Below, in pieces: positions 52,181-61,463 of a stretch of 64,000 bases of DNA. Both the position numbers and the translations under genes were made by a program. The number at the start of each line of letters is the position of its first letter. Within the stretch, counting starts at the first letter, position 1. The notes under the pieces are model-generated. The model ran no database searches and had not been told where the DNA came from. It saw only the letters and a list, made by a program, of their open reading frames with translations. This DNA comes from Clostridium sp. Marseille-P3244. Its GTDB lineage: Bacteria > Bacillota > Clostridia > Lachnospirales > Lachnospiraceae. The DNA is taken from positions 744,001 through 808,000 of the forward strand of contig NZ_LT635549.1 in the NCBI RefSeq assembly GCF_900120155.1, given 5' to 3'.

Positions 52181-52915
52181 ATGGGAGCAGAGAGAGGAGC
52201 CAAGACGGAATCAGAAGGTACGATCCTTGTAGTAGATGACAATAAGGAGATCGTCTATTCAATCAGCGAACTTTTAAAATATGAAGGTTATAAAGTAGTG
52301 CAGGCCTATGACGGAATGCAGGCTCTGGATGCGCTGGAGAGGGAGAGGATCGATCTGATCCTTCTGGATGTAATGATGCCGCGTCTGAACGGATTGTCAG
52401 CACTTATGAAACTTCGAGAAAATTATCGAATTCCGGTGATCATCCTTTCCGCGAAGACAGAGGAGAGCGACAAGGTATCCGGTCTTGTACTGGGAGCGGA
52501 TGACTATGTGGAGAAACCGTATAACCCCGCGGAGCTTATAGCCCGGGTGAAAGCCCATCTGCGGAGATACCGGGCATGGGGCGGGGAAGCTCCGAGGGCA
52601 GAGGCAGATCAGATTGTAAACGGCGGCCTGGTGCTGGATAAGAAACAGCGCGTTGTCATAGTGGAAGGCGAGGAAGTGCGTCTGACAGCTACTGAATATA
52701 AGATATTGGAGCTTCTCATGGAACATCCGGGACAGGTGTTTCCCGCGGAACAGATTTATGAGAATGTATGGCAGGAGTCGGCGGACTATACGGTAGAAAA
52801 TACAGTGATGGTGCATATCCGCCATATTCGCGAGAAGATCGAGATCGATACAAAAAAACCCAGATATGTAAAGGTGGTGTGGGGCATTGGCTATAAAATG
52901 GAAAAATACAGTTAA
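52181..52915 (+). CDS. OmpR/PhoB-family response regulator
   Basis: A 244-residue regulator. Receiver: acidic VVDDNKE, phospho-acceptor Asp63 in LILLDVMMP and the Lys in VEKPYNP. The winged helix shows LTATEYKILELLMEHPGQVF and VMVHIRHIREKIEIDT. The ATG at 52181 has AGGAGGAAG; the frame upstream is open but not coding-like. The stop lies inside the start region of the kinase gene (29-base overlap), so translation is coupled. Order regulator-kinase is of the VanRS/PhoPR type. The receiver loop and TTG-start partner resemble VanR/VanS-like systems, but no resistance genes are here. Confidence 0.94.
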   Translation: MGAERGAKTESEGTILVVDDNKEIVYSISELLKYEGYKVVQAYDGMQALDALERERIDLILLDVMMPRLNGLSALMKLRENYRIPVIILSAKTEESDKVSGLVLGADDYVEKPYNPAELIARVKAHLRRYRAWGGEAPRAEADQIVNGGLVLDKKQRVVIVEGEEVRLTATEYKILELLMEHPGQVFPAEQIYENVWQESADYTVENTVMVHIRHIREKIEIDTKKPRYVKVVWGIGYKMEKYS

Positions 52916-54200
52916 AAAACTTCCGATGATCGTAAAAAAGGAGTGGAAGATCATCAGCGGAGGAGCGGCGATTATTGCAGGACTTGTGTTTTTGTGGAAT
53001 ATAGTGGCGGACCGGACTTATCATCCGACAGAGGAGGCAATCTTTTTTGGTATCCTGGGGAATCTTTTTCTGGGAACAGGAATTGTACTTATTCTCAGGC
53101 GAATACTGGATATCAGATATGCAGAGTGGAATCCGGCAGATGAGGCGGGGTATGAAGCATGGCGCAGTGACGGCAGGATGTTTTCCCGCAGGCTCTCGGC
53201 CGCGGGGATCATCGCCGCGGCCGGGGCGGCATGGTATCTGTTCTATCTGATGGGCGGGGGAGTGTGGAATGGCGGCGGCTGGCACTGGAATTACGCTTCC
53301 GGATATATTCTGATCTTTACGGCATTGATCCAGTATATTCTCTGCCGGGCAGTCATCAGCAGATTCCGAGACGGACAGCTGGATCAGATCATGCAGTCCA
53401 TGGCCCGGATCAACCAGAAACGCCTGGAAGAAGCTCTGGAGATCGAGAAAAAAAGCCTGGAAAAAGTATCAAGGAGTGATCAGCTGAGGATTGATCTGAT
53501 CACGAATGTCTCTCATGATCTGAAGACACCGCTGACGTCCATGGTAGGATATCTGGAATTGATGAAAAAAGAGGATCTTGGCGGAGCGGCCCGCGATTAT
53601 GTGGATGTGATATCTGACCGGGCAGAGAAATTAAAGGAAATGATCAACAGTCTGTTCAATCTGGCAAAGGCAAGCAGCGGAAACGTCGAACTTCATCCGG
53701 AAAGATTTGAAGTGAACCGGCTGATTGAACAGATACTGGCTGATATGGATGACCAGATCCGGGAGAGCGATCTTGAGTTCATTACCCGGTTTACGGAAGA
53801 GGACACAGAACTGGTGTCAGATAACAGTTATTTCTACAGGATCTGCCAGAATCTGATCGAGAACGCGCTGAAATATTCCGCCAAAGGGACCCGGGTGTTC
53901 ATTAAGACCTATATAAAAAAGAAGAACGACAAAACTCCCGGGATAAGCAGACTGTGCGTTGAGATCACCAATACGGCCGGCTATCCCATGGATTTTACAA
54001 AAGAAGATATTGTGGAACGTTTTGCCAGAGGAGATAAGGCAAGGTCAAGTGAAGGAAACGGACTGGGACTGGCCATTGTGAGTACGTACGCAAAAGCTCT
54101 GGGCGGGGAGTTCGACATCCGGATCGACTGTGATCAGTTCAAGGCGTGTCTGGAATTTGCTCTGCCTGAAGAATCTTCATTTTCTTCATCTCCCTCATGA
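52887..54200 (+). CDS. Sensor histidine kinase, overlapping start and end
   Basis: A 437-residue membrane kinase. The frame opens with a TTG (52887) inside the regulator gene; AAGGTGG precedes it. The next in-frame ATG (52926) has no site. Membrane helices lie at about residues 24-42, 52-72, 103-122 and 136-155. The HisKA box NVSHDLKTP has His near 210, with the N box ENALKYS, an ATP-lid region and the G2 box GNGLGLAI; the G1 box is atypical (VEITNTAG). The last 62 bases overlap the MATE gene on the other strand. The repeated pair FSSSPS at the C-terminus is a low-complexity tail that probably results from the overlap. Confidence 0.92.
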   Translation: MAIKWKNTVKKLPMIVKKEWKIISGGAAIIAGLVFLWNIVADRTYHPTEEAIFFGILGNLFLGTGIVLILRRILDIRYAEWNPADEAGYEAWRSDGRMFSRRLSAAGIIAAAGAAWYLFYLMGGGVWNGGGWHWNYASGYILIFTALIQYILCRAVISRFRDGQLDQIMQSMARINQKRLEEALEIEKKSLEKVSRSDQLRIDLITNVSHDLKTPLTSMVGYLELMKKEDLGGAARDYVDVISDRAEKLKEMINSLFNLAKASSGNVELHPERFEVNRLIEQILADMDDQIRESDLEFITRFTEEDTELVSDNSYFYRICQNLIENALKYSAKGTRVFIKTYIKKKNDKTPGISRLCVEITNTAGYPMDFTKEDIVERFARGDKARSSEGNGLGLAIVSTYAKALGGEFDIRIDCDQFKACLEFALPEESSFSSSPS

Positions 54201-55533
54201 TCAGGATCACTGTCACCGCGAACGCGATACTGTCTGCCGCGGGCCCCGCGAAAAGGATCCCGTCCAGACCGAAGAACAGCGGCAGGATCAATACCAGAGG
54301 GATCAGGAAGATTACCTGTCTGGTCATGGAGAGGACCAGTCCCTTGACCGGTTTTCCGATGGCGGCAAAGAAATTCGATGAGAGAAGCTGCACTCCGTTG
54401 ATGATCACCATGAAAAGGAAGATCCGCATAAAACGTATGGAAAACTCGAAATATGCCGGTTCTCCCGTTCCGAACAGGGCGATGATATAATATGGAAAGA
54501 ACTGGAACAAAATGAACCCTGCTGCTGATATGACCAGATTGGCCGAAACTGCCAGACGGTAAGTCTTCCTCACTCTGTCGTACTGCCGGGCGCCGTAGTT
54601 GAAGCCGATGATCGGCTGCGCGCCCTGCGAGATCCCGATGATGAAAGCCAGCAGGATGGCATTTGTTTTCATGACGATCCCACAGGCGGCCAGCGGGATC
54701 TCTTTTCCATATTCAGACAAGGCTCCATAATAAGTAAGGGAATTATTGAGTACGATCTGGACAAAGGTGATGGCGACTTGATTCAGACTGTTGCTCATTC
54801 CCAGAGACGCTGTCTGAGCACATTCTTTGAGCTGAAGGTAAAAGTCCGTCTTTTTCAGGCGGATGTTTTTGAATTTTTTAATGTACAGTACGGCGAAAAT
54901 AAATGAGAAAAACTGACCGATGATGGTTGCCCAGGCCGCTCCGGCAACTCCAAGATGGAAGACAAAAATAAACAGGGGGTCCAGGATCGTATTGATCACA
55001 GCCCCGATCAGCATGCAGGTCATGGAATACCTGGGGCTTCCGTCTGCCCGGGCCAGGTTGCTCATACCGTTTGTGACGATAAGAAAAGGCATGCCGAGCG
55101 CGACGATACGTGAGTAGGTTACGGCATAGGGCATGACCTGCTCCGTAGCGCCGAAGGCAGTGAGCAGAGGAACCATGAAAATTTCTACCAGGACAGCATA
55201 GAGGATGCCGGATACCGCCATCATACTGATGCCGGTCCCGACTACTTTTTCGGCTTTCCCGGTTTCACCGGCGCCCAGGTAAAGGGAAAATCTGGACGCG
55301 CTTCCAATGCCGATCAAAAGGGCAATGGCGAGACAGACCGTTGTCAGAGGATAGGCTACATTGGTAGCGGCATTGCCCAGATATCCTACGCCCTGTCCGA
55401 TAAAGATCTGATCCACGATATTGTAGAGGGAACTGACCAGCATGGCGATGATACTGGGAATGGCAAATCCTTTCAGAAGAGAGGGGATGCTCTTGTACCC
55501 CAGTGGATTCTGCGCGGTTTCTGTCTGCTGCAA
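54139..55533 (-). CDS. MATE-family multidrug/toxin efflux transporter
   Basis: A transporter of about 464 residues that exports drugs or metabolites using a Na+ or H+ gradient. It has twelve helices in two bundles; NPLGYKSIPSLLKGFAIPSI at the N-terminus and GFNYGARQYDRVRKTYRLA in the second bundle are typical MATE sequences. The start is uncertain: the frame is open to a TTG at 55581, but a promoter (TTGTCA, TATAAT) ends just before that point, so GTG 55542 or TTG 55533 are the likely starts. It converges on, and overlaps, the kinase gene by 62 bases. Regulation by that two-component system is possible but not shown. Confidence 0.93.
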   Translation of the reverse strand: MQQTETAQNPLGYKSIPSLLKGFAIPSIIAMLVSSLYNIVDQIFIGQGVGYLGNAATNVAYPLTTVCLAIALLIGIGSASRFSLYLGAGETGKAEKVVGTGISMMAVSGILYAVLVEIFMVPLLTAFGATEQVMPYAVTYSRIVALGMPFLIVTNGMSNLARADGSPRYSMTCMLIGAVINTILDPLFIFVFHLGVAGAAWATIIGQFFSFIFAVLYIKKFKNIRLKKTDFYLQLKECAQTASLGMSNSLNQVAITFVQIVLNNSLTYYGALSEYGKEIPLAACGIVMKTNAILLAFIIGISQGAQPIIGFNYGARQYDRVRKTYRLAVSANLVISAAGFILFQFFPYYIIALFGTGEPAYFEFSIRFMRIFLFMVIINGVQLLSSNFFAAIGKPVKGLVLSMTRQVIFLIPLVLILPLFFGLDGILFAGPAADSIAFAVTVILIMREMKKMKILQAEQIPDTP

Positions 55534-55665
55534 CTCGATCACTTCTTTCCAAATAAAATAAAGATATTGCGTTACTGACAAATATTATAAAACAAAATAT
55601 GGACGGTTGACAAATTTTTTATTATATATTATTGTATTAATTAAATAATACAAAAGTGTGAGGCG

Positions 55666-57297
55666 ATGGATCAAATGCTGGAAGGAGCGCTGGTAATCCT
55701 GGGGATTTTCCTGTTCATAGGTATCACAAGTCTGATTTCCCACAGGAGTATGAAACGCAGAAGAAAAATTTTTATCCATGAGAAATTCGGAAAAGCTCCC
55801 ACACCGGGGGAATGGAATGAAAATGTCAGGACGTACTATGATGTAGTGGGCGGCGGAAGCGCAGACGATATTACATGGAACGATCTGTCCATGAATGAAG
55901 TGTTTCAGAGGATCGACGGGTGCGATACATCTGTAGGACAGGAAGTCCTTTACTGGAAAATGCGCAGGAATCAGATGTCTTTTGAAGAACGGCAGCTTTT
56001 TGAGCGGCGTGTGCGGACGTTCGGACAGAACGAGAAAGAACGGGAATCTCTGGAATATCTTCTGTGCGATATCGGAAAAAGTATGTCCTCCTATTATATC
56101 CCTTCCTATATGGACGCAGTGGAAGAATATATGTTGAAGAATCCGTGGATCTACAGAGTCCTTCAGGTCCTTCTGGGCCTTTCTTTTCTCTGTTTTCTGT
56201 TTCTGCGGGATGACAGGGCAGGACTTGCTTTTCTCGGAGTCTGCGCGGTGAATCTGGCTGTTTATATTATAATCAAAATGAAATATGAGGTGGAACTGTC
56301 CATGCTTGGAACGGTGATCAGTCTTTTGAGAAACGCCAGACAGATTGCCAGGAGAAAGGAAATACAGGCACTGTTCCCCAATCTGAAAAAAGCGCTGGCC
56401 GGGCTTGGTGATGTGCTCAGGGGAGACCATGTTCTCCGCATCCTGAGAGCTCCCGGTGAGTCCGGGGATATCTATGGAGTGATCGCGGACTATGTGCTGG
56501 GGGTCACTCTGTGGCAGATCACCACATATAACAAAGTGATGAACCGGCTGCGCAGAAACTCAGAGAGATATCTGGAAGTCTACCGGGAGATCGGGGAGCT
56601 GGATGTGGCGGTCAATACGGCATCTTTCCGAAAGAGTCTGCCATGGTACTGTGTCCCGGAATACACAGAAGAGAAAAAGCTTTACATGGAGGAATTGTAT
56701 CATCCTCTTATCGATCATCCGGTAGCCAACAGTCTGGAGCTTGAAAAAAGCTGTCTGATCACCGGGTCAAATGCTTCGGGGAAATCTACCTTTATCAAGG
56801 CGGTGGCGGTAAACGCGGTCCTTGCCCAGTCTCTGAATACCTGCGCGGCAAAAAGATTTGTACTTCCCTCCTGCGAAGTCATTACTTCTATGGCTGTAAA
56901 GGATGATCTTATGGCGGGAGAGAGTTATTTTATCCGTGAGATCCGATATCTCAAGAGGATACTGGACAGCCTGAATGAGGAGCAGATGATTCTCTGCTCT
57001 ATCGATGAGATCCTCAGGGGGACAAATACAGGAGAGAGGATCCGGGCGTCGAGAGCGATCCTGGATTATCTGGCAGATAAGAACTGTATCGCTCTGGTGG
57101 CAACTCATGACAAGGAATTGACAGAACTTCTAAGCGGTACTTATGTCAACTATCATTTCAGTGAGGAAATCGGAGAGAATGATATTCATTTCAGCTATGA
57201 ACTCATAGAAGGTCCGGCCACCTCACAGAATGCCGTGAAACTTCTGGAGTTCGCGGGATTCCCGGAGGAGATCATCGCAGAATCCCAGAAAATATGA
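55666..57297 (+). CDS. Membrane-anchored MutS-type ATPase
   Basis: A 543-residue protein with one N-terminal membrane helix (about 5-25), two more near 160-205, and a C-terminal MutS domain V ATPase: Walker A GSNASGKST (about 367), Walker B ILCSIDEILRGTN and the switch VATHDKEL. The mismatch-recognition, connector and clamp domains of MutS are absent or replaced by the membrane region, so it is not a mismatch-repair protein. Proteins of this type (the MutS-like DUF group in Firmicutes) are uncharacterised. The ATG at 55666 has an unusually close GAGG; an ATG at 55675 is possible. A TTGACA promoter lies in the shared region with the MATE gene. Confidence 0.88.
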   Translation: MDQMLEGALVILGIFLFIGITSLISHRSMKRRRKIFIHEKFGKAPTPGEWNENVRTYYDVVGGGSADDITWNDLSMNEVFQRIDGCDTSVGQEVLYWKMRRNQMSFEERQLFERRVRTFGQNEKERESLEYLLCDIGKSMSSYYIPSYMDAVEEYMLKNPWIYRVLQVLLGLSFLCFLFLRDDRAGLAFLGVCAVNLAVYIIIKMKYEVELSMLGTVISLLRNARQIARRKEIQALFPNLKKALAGLGDVLRGDHVLRILRAPGESGDIYGVIADYVLGVTLWQITTYNKVMNRLRRNSERYLEVYREIGELDVAVNTASFRKSLPWYCVPEYTEEKKLYMEELYHPLIDHPVANSLELEKSCLITGSNASGKSTFIKAVAVNAVLAQSLNTCAAKRFVLPSCEVITSMAVKDDLMAGESYFIREIRYLKRILDSLNEEQMILCSIDEILRGTNTGERIRASRAILDYLADKNCIALVATHDKELTELLSGTYVNYHFSEEIGENDIHFSYELIEGPATSQNAVKLLEFAGFPEEIIAESQKI

Positions 57298-57335
57298 TAA
57301 AATGAAGACCAGATTACAAGGGAAGTGAGTATAAA

Positions 57336-58637
57336 GTGAGAGAAGAGATTGAAAAGAAAATGAAAGACACTGCGGATGATATCTTCCGGCATCCGGAATT
57401 GTCTCTTGAAGAAAAGCAGTCTTCCCGGAAACTGGCAGAATTCCTTGAAAGCGAAGATTTTTCCGTCCAGTGGGGAACCGCGGGATTTGAGACGGCATTT
57501 ACGGCGCAGTGGGGAAAAGGAAAGCCGGTCATCGGGTTTCTGGCAGAGTACGACGCTCTTCCCGGGCTGGGGCAGGCCTGTGTTCCAAAACAGCAGCCAG
57601 ACGGGAAAGCCGGTCACGGCTGCGGCCACAATCTTCTGGGAGCAGCGTGCGCAGGCGCGGCCTGTGAACTGAAAGACAGGATGAGCCATGAAAGGCTGCA
57701 GGGAACGATACGGGTCTACGGCTGTCCGGCGGAGGAGATCGTTGTGGGCAAGATCCGGATGAACGAACAGGGTGTCTTTGACGACCTGTCTGTGGCTGTG
57801 ACCTGGCATCCCTTTGACCGGAATCGGGTCAGTTATGATATCTGGCAGGCCCAGGATATTAAAAATTACAGGTTTTACGGGACGGCCGCCCATGCTTCAA
57901 AGCATCCGGAGATGGGGCGCAGCGCCCTGGATGCCGCGGAGCTGATGAATGTGGGAGTGAATTATCTCCGGGAACATGTGTCAGATGATGTGAGGATGCA
58001 TTATACTTATACAAATACAGACGGACCGGCAAATATTGTTCCGCCTTTCGCCGCCACCAGTTACTTTATCCGGTCCAACAAGTGGGAGAGGACACAGGAT
58101 GCATCCCGGCGGGTGGATGACTGCGCCCGGGGAGCGGCCCTTATGACCGGAACAAAAGTGGAGATCGAGCGGGTGACATGCAACCGGGAGATGAAGGTGA
58201 ACCGGACGCTGGCAGAGATTTTCTATGAGGAAATGAAGAAAATTCCTGTGCCGGACTATACAGAAGAGGAGCTTCGATTTGCCGCTGAGATCTCAGAGGC
58301 GGCGGGTCTGGATAATGCGGCCGGAACCGGAAAGAATAGAGCCGGGAAGGACAGATATTTTGGCGGACTGGAACCCCTGGAAGATGAGCCGGTACCGCTG
58401 TCGATCGGGACGGATGTGTCGGACGTAAGCCATACGGTTCCTACGGTGATGCTGAGCGCGGCGTGTATGTGCAAGGGAACGCCCCTTCATCACTGGGCAG
58501 CCACCGCCCAGGCCGGAATGAGCATCGGACAAAAGGGGATGTTCTATGCCGCGGAATGTATGGCCGCCGGAGCTTACCGGCTGGTGACGGAACCAGGATC
58601 CCTTACAAAGGCATGGTCCGAGATGCAGTCTCAATAA
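57336..58637 (+). CDS. M20-family amidohydrolase (AbgB-like)
   Basis: A 433-residue metallohydrolase of the M20D group, close in pattern to p-aminobenzoyl-glutamate hydrolase subunit B and amidohydrolases that cleave amino-acid amides. The catalytic region reads EYDALPGLGQA and HGCGHNLLGA, with PAEEIVVGK after it; the dimerisation lid (about residues 180-300) carries GTAAHASKHPEMGRSALDAAELM and a C-terminal His. The start is GTG at 57336 with GGAAGTGAG upstream. It is 38 bases after the MutS-type gene, probably cotranscribed. The 3' end overlaps yaaA by 35 bases. The substrate is unknown. Confidence 0.9.
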   Translation: MREEIEKKMKDTADDIFRHPELSLEEKQSSRKLAEFLESEDFSVQWGTAGFETAFTAQWGKGKPVIGFLAEYDALPGLGQACVPKQQPDGKAGHGCGHNLLGAACAGAACELKDRMSHERLQGTIRVYGCPAEEIVVGKIRMNEQGVFDDLSVAVTWHPFDRNRVSYDIWQAQDIKNYRFYGTAAHASKHPEMGRSALDAAELMNVGVNYLREHVSDDVRMHYTYTNTDGPANIVPPFAATSYFIRSNKWERTQDASRRVDDCARGAALMTGTKVEIERVTCNREMKVNRTLAEIFYEEMKKIPVPDYTEEELRFAAEISEAAGLDNAAGTGKNRAGKDRYFGGLEPLEDEPVPLSIGTDVSDVSHTVPTVMLSAACMCKGTPLHHWAATAQAGMSIGQKGMFYAAECMAAGAYRLVTEPGSLTKAWSEMQSQ

Positions 58638-59403
58638 ACACATATTCTTCAGGCCGGGACAATTCCGGCCTGAATGTATATCCAAGTTCGTGAAATTCTT
58701 TCATATCTTCCACCCGTTCTATCTGCTGCTCTGCCATCCAGCGGACCATTTCGCCCCGGGCGATTTTGGCCTTGGTCCCTTTCATTTTTACTTTGCCATT
58801 CAGGAATTCTCCAAAGATACATGTGACACAGGGGACAGAAGAAGCTTCTGTTGATCTTAAACGTTGATCTTGCGCCAGATAAGGGAGGACTGCCCGGCTG
58901 TATTCTCCGGAGGCAAGATTGACAAGTTCAGTCATACCTTCTGTCATGAGCTGTCTGTACAGGCGATCACCCCAGAAATCGTACAGATCATTGCCCCGGG
59001 AAGTTTTCAGTTTTGCCTGCATTTCCAGCCGGTAGGGGATCACCCTGTCCGTGGGGGATAAAATGCCGTAAAAACCGGAAAGGATCCGGAGGTGCCTGCA
59101 TACATAGTCCCACTGGGTGTCTGTAAACACCGAAGGCGCCATGTGCTGATACTGGATCCCTTCATAGGAAAGAAGAGCCGGAGATTCCGCCCTGTCAGGG
59201 GAAAATTCATGGAGACGTTCATAGTTCTGGAGAGCGAGCCTGTCACTGCATCCCCAGAGAGATTTCAGGGAAGAAAGCTCCATATCCTGCAATCTGTTGT
59301 ACAGCTCTCTGGCATGGTCCAGCAGCACAGGCGTGGTCAGCGTACACGGGCAATCTGGAGTGAGATTCATCTTTTTGGCCGGTGAGATTATGATCTTCAG
59401 CAT
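58603..59403 (-). CDS. yaaA: YaaA peroxide stress resistance protein
   Basis: A 266-residue protein of the YaaA/DUF328 family. The start LKIIISPAKKMN and ASGEYSRAVLPYL are signatures. In E. coli YaaA limits iron-driven DNA and protein damage during peroxide stress and binds DNA; an anaerobe may use it against oxygen exposure. AAAGGAT stands before the ATG. It converges on the M20 gene with a 35-base overlap. Confidence 0.95.
   Translation of the reverse strand: MLKIIISPAKKMNLTPDCPCTLTTPVLLDHARELYNRLQDMELSSLKSLWGCSDRLALQNYERLHEFSPDRAESPALLSYEGIQYQHMAPSVFTDTQWDYVCRHLRILSGFYGILSPTDRVIPYRLEMQAKLKTSRGNDLYDFWGDRLYRQLMTEGMTELVNLASGEYSRAVLPYLAQDQRLRSTEASSVPCVTCIFGEFLNGKVKMKGTKAKIARGEMVRWMAEQQIERVEDMKEFHELGYTFRPELSRPEEYVFIETASRTMPL
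58648..58674. terminator. Hairpin inside the yaaA 3' end
   Basis: TTCAGGCCGG and its exact complement form a 10-base-pair stem with a seven-base loop 10 bases after the M20 stop. It lies inside the yaaA coding region on the other strand. There is no T-run, so it is a weak or factor-dependent terminator candidate. Confidence 0.45.
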
Positions 59404-59573
59404 ATCGGAATCCTTTCTGGAAATGATAGTATATCTGATTATATCACAGAACTAAGCAAGGACAAATGTAAGAGCAAATAAATTGTACAGGGATTCTTTT
59501 TCTGGTAAAATCGTGAAGAGGGAATATATTAAGAATACAGTTTATCAATACAGAACGATATAAGGAGAATATG

Positions 59574-60185
59574 ATGAAAAAGATTATTTTAGGGTCGGCC
59601 TCGCCCCGAAGAAAGGAGATCCTTGCCCAGATCGGAGCGGAATTTACAGTCCGGGTCAGCGGAAAAGAAGAAGTATATCGCAGCAGCAGACCCGAGGATA
59701 TTGTAAGGGAACTGGCGCTGATGAAAGCGGAAAATGTGGCATCCGATCTGTCAGAGGAACTTTCCGAGATGAAACATACCGTGATAAAAGATACTGTGAT
59801 ACTTGGTGCGGATACAGTGGTAGTGCTGGACGACCGGATACTGGGGAAACCTGGAGATAAAGCGGAGGCTTTTGAGATGCTTACCCGCCTTCAGGGAAGG
59901 ACCCATGAGGTCTGTACCGGCGTGGCAGCTCTGGATTTTGACAGCACAGGAAGAAAACGAGTCACAGATCATGCGGTGGTGACGAAGGTTTTTGTCCATA
60001 CAATGACAGAGAAAGAGATCCGGGACTATATCGCCACGGGAGAGCCAATGGATAAGGCGGGCGCCTATGGGATCCAGGGCCGGTTCGCGCCGTACATCGA
60101 CCGGATCGAGGGCGATTATTATAATGTGGTGGGACTTCCAGCCTCTTATGTTTATCAGATGCTGAAAGGCCTGGGAGCGATTTAA
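59574..60185 (+). CDS. maf: Maf-family nucleotide pyrophosphatase
   Basis: A 203-residue house-cleaning pyrophosphatase that removes non-canonical nucleotides. It shows SASPRRKEIL at the N-terminus, GADTVVVLDDRILGKP in the centre and KAGAYGIQGRFAPYIDRIEGDYYNVVGLP at the end. The key Lys in PRRKEIL is present. Two ATG codons are adjacent; the second (59574) is better spaced from AAGGAG. It converges with the next gene. Confidence 0.95.
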   Translation: MKKIILGSASPRRKEILAQIGAEFTVRVSGKEEVYRSSRPEDIVRELALMKAENVASDLSEELSEMKHTVIKDTVILGADTVVVLDDRILGKPGDKAEAFEMLTRLQGRTHEVCTGVAALDFDSTGRKRVTDHAVVTKVFVHTMTEKEIRDYIATGEPMDKAGAYGIQGRFAPYIDRIEGDYYNVVGLPASYVYQMLKGLGAI

Positions 60186-60197
60186 AAGGATGGGAAT

Positions 60198-60761
60198 TCA
60201 AACTTTGTTCCAGAGTGTCCCGCCATTGTCTCTCAGCCACTGGCGGGACGCCCGGTAATCCGGGAGAACAGACTCAACGATGGCGTAAAAGGCACTGGAA
60301 TGGTTCATTTCCCTGCGGTGCGCCAGTTCATGGACGACCACATAGTCCAGCACATGCTCCGGAGCGAAGATGAGCCGCCAGTTGAAATTCAGATTTCCCT
60401 TCCCGCTGCAGCTTCCCCAACGGGTTTTTTGTTCCCGGATGGTGATCCGGCCGTAGGAGACCTGCAGGATCCGGGCATAATATTTCACTTTGCAGGTGAA
60501 AATATCCCGGGCAGTCTGCAGATATCTGGAACGGTCTTCTTCTGATAGAAGAGGCCGCTCCGGACCAGAGGATTTTCTTTGTTGTTCCGCCAGCTGGAGA
60601 TGCTTTTGTATCCAGCCTTCTTTCTGCCGGACGAAATCATCCAGGCGGGAGCGGGGATATCCGTAAGAAGCGCGTACCCGCACCTTCCCGTCGGGAGTCA
60701 CCTGGATAGCCACAGTGCGGCGGCCGCTGTATATGACTTCATATTGGAAAGGACATTTCAT
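60198..60761 (-). CDS. YgjP-type (DUF45) M48-like metallopeptidase
   Basis: A 187-residue zinc metalloprotein of the YgjP/DUF45 family. It holds the zinc motif HELAH with HSSAFYAIVE downstream (third ligand His), and TRWGSCSGKGNLNFNWRLIFAP before it, the family signature. Its activity is not well defined; family members are called M48 peptidases or UTP pyrophosphatase-like. GAGGTGATT stands before the ATG at 60761. It is convergent with maf and divergent from the toxin-antitoxin pair. Confidence 0.92.
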   Translation of the reverse strand: MKCPFQYEVIYSGRRTVAIQVTPDGKVRVRASYGYPRSRLDDFVRQKEGWIQKHLQLAEQQRKSSGPERPLLSEEDRSRYLQTARDIFTCKVKYYARILQVSYGRITIREQKTRWGSCSGKGNLNFNWRLIFAPEHVLDYVVVHELAHRREMNHSSAFYAIVESVLPDYRASRQWLRDNGGTLWNKV

Positions 60762-60890
60762 AAAATCACCTCGGTCGAGCTGATATCAGTGTAACAGAAA
60801 ATAGCAGTGAAAGAAAGGTATGATAATCCATTGCACTGTCAGACATAATTATGCTATAATCATGTCAAAAGAAGAAAGGGGCCGGATACT

Positions 60891-61160
60891 ATGCCAGTTA
60901 TTATGCCAATCAAAGACCTTCGCAATACAAGCGAAATATCTGAATTGGCTCATAAAATTCAGGAACCGATTTTTATAACCAAAAACGGATATAGTGATTT
61001 AGTTGTTATGAGTAGTGAATTATACGATAAATTTGCCAAAATCAACCGTATTGATCAGGCGATCTATGAATCCGAAAGAGAAATGGAACAAGGTGGAGTT
61101 TCTATTGATCTCGATGAAGCATTTGAGAAATTAAATAGAAAATATTATGGACAGATATAA
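60891..61160 (+). CDS. Phd/YefM-family antitoxin
   Basis: An 89-residue antitoxin. The N-terminal DNA-binding/dimer part (IMPIKDLRNTSEISELAHKIQEPIFITKNGYSDLVVMS) is a typical Phd/YefM fold, and the C-terminal helix neutralises the toxin. AAAGGGG stands before the ATG. It overlaps the toxin gene by 14 bases. The locus is richer in A/T than its neighbours, as expected for an acquired unit. As usual it should repress its own promoter. Confidence 0.9.
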   Translation: MPVIMPIKDLRNTSEISELAHKIQEPIFITKNGYSDLVVMSSELYDKFAKINRIDQAIYESEREMEQGGVSIDLDEAFEKLNRKYYGQI

Positions 61161-61449
61161 AGTTAAATTAAATCCACGGGCCTTTCGGGAAATGGATGAT
61201 ATTTTTGCGTATATTGCATTAGAAAAATTATCGCCGGAAAATGCGAAAGGACAGACAGACCGAATTTGGGCAGCGCTAAAGACATTAGACACTTTCCCTC
61301 AATCACATCAAGAACGGACCGAAGGACGCTATGCCGGAAAAGGGTACCGTCAATTACTTATAGATAATTATATTGCCATCTTCAGAATTGATGAGCCAAG
61401 TAAAACAGTCCATGTTGTGACCGTACAGTATCAGGGGCGGAATATATAA
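61147..61449 (+). CDS. RelE/ParE-family toxin
   Basis: A 100-residue toxin with the RelE/ParE fold: KVKLNPRAFREMDDIFAYIALE at the N-terminus and DNYIAIFRIDEPSKTVHVVTVQYQGRN at the C-terminus. It overlaps the antitoxin gene, so translation is coupled. It could be an mRNA interferase (RelE) or a gyrase poison (ParE); the Phd/YefM partner fits both. All expected parts look intact. Confidence 0.9.
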   Translation: MDRYKVKLNPRAFREMDDIFAYIALEKLSPENAKGQTDRIWAALKTLDTFPQSHQERTEGRYAGKGYRQLLIDNYIAIFRIDEPSKTVHVVTVQYQGRNI

Positions 61450-61463
61450 GAAAGGGCCAGACC

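Noticed and set aside
52181..55581. Vancomycin-resistance type VanRS cluster
   Set aside because: The two-component pair has a similar layout but no vanH, vanA/B, vanX or related gene is present; the neighbour is a MATE transporter.
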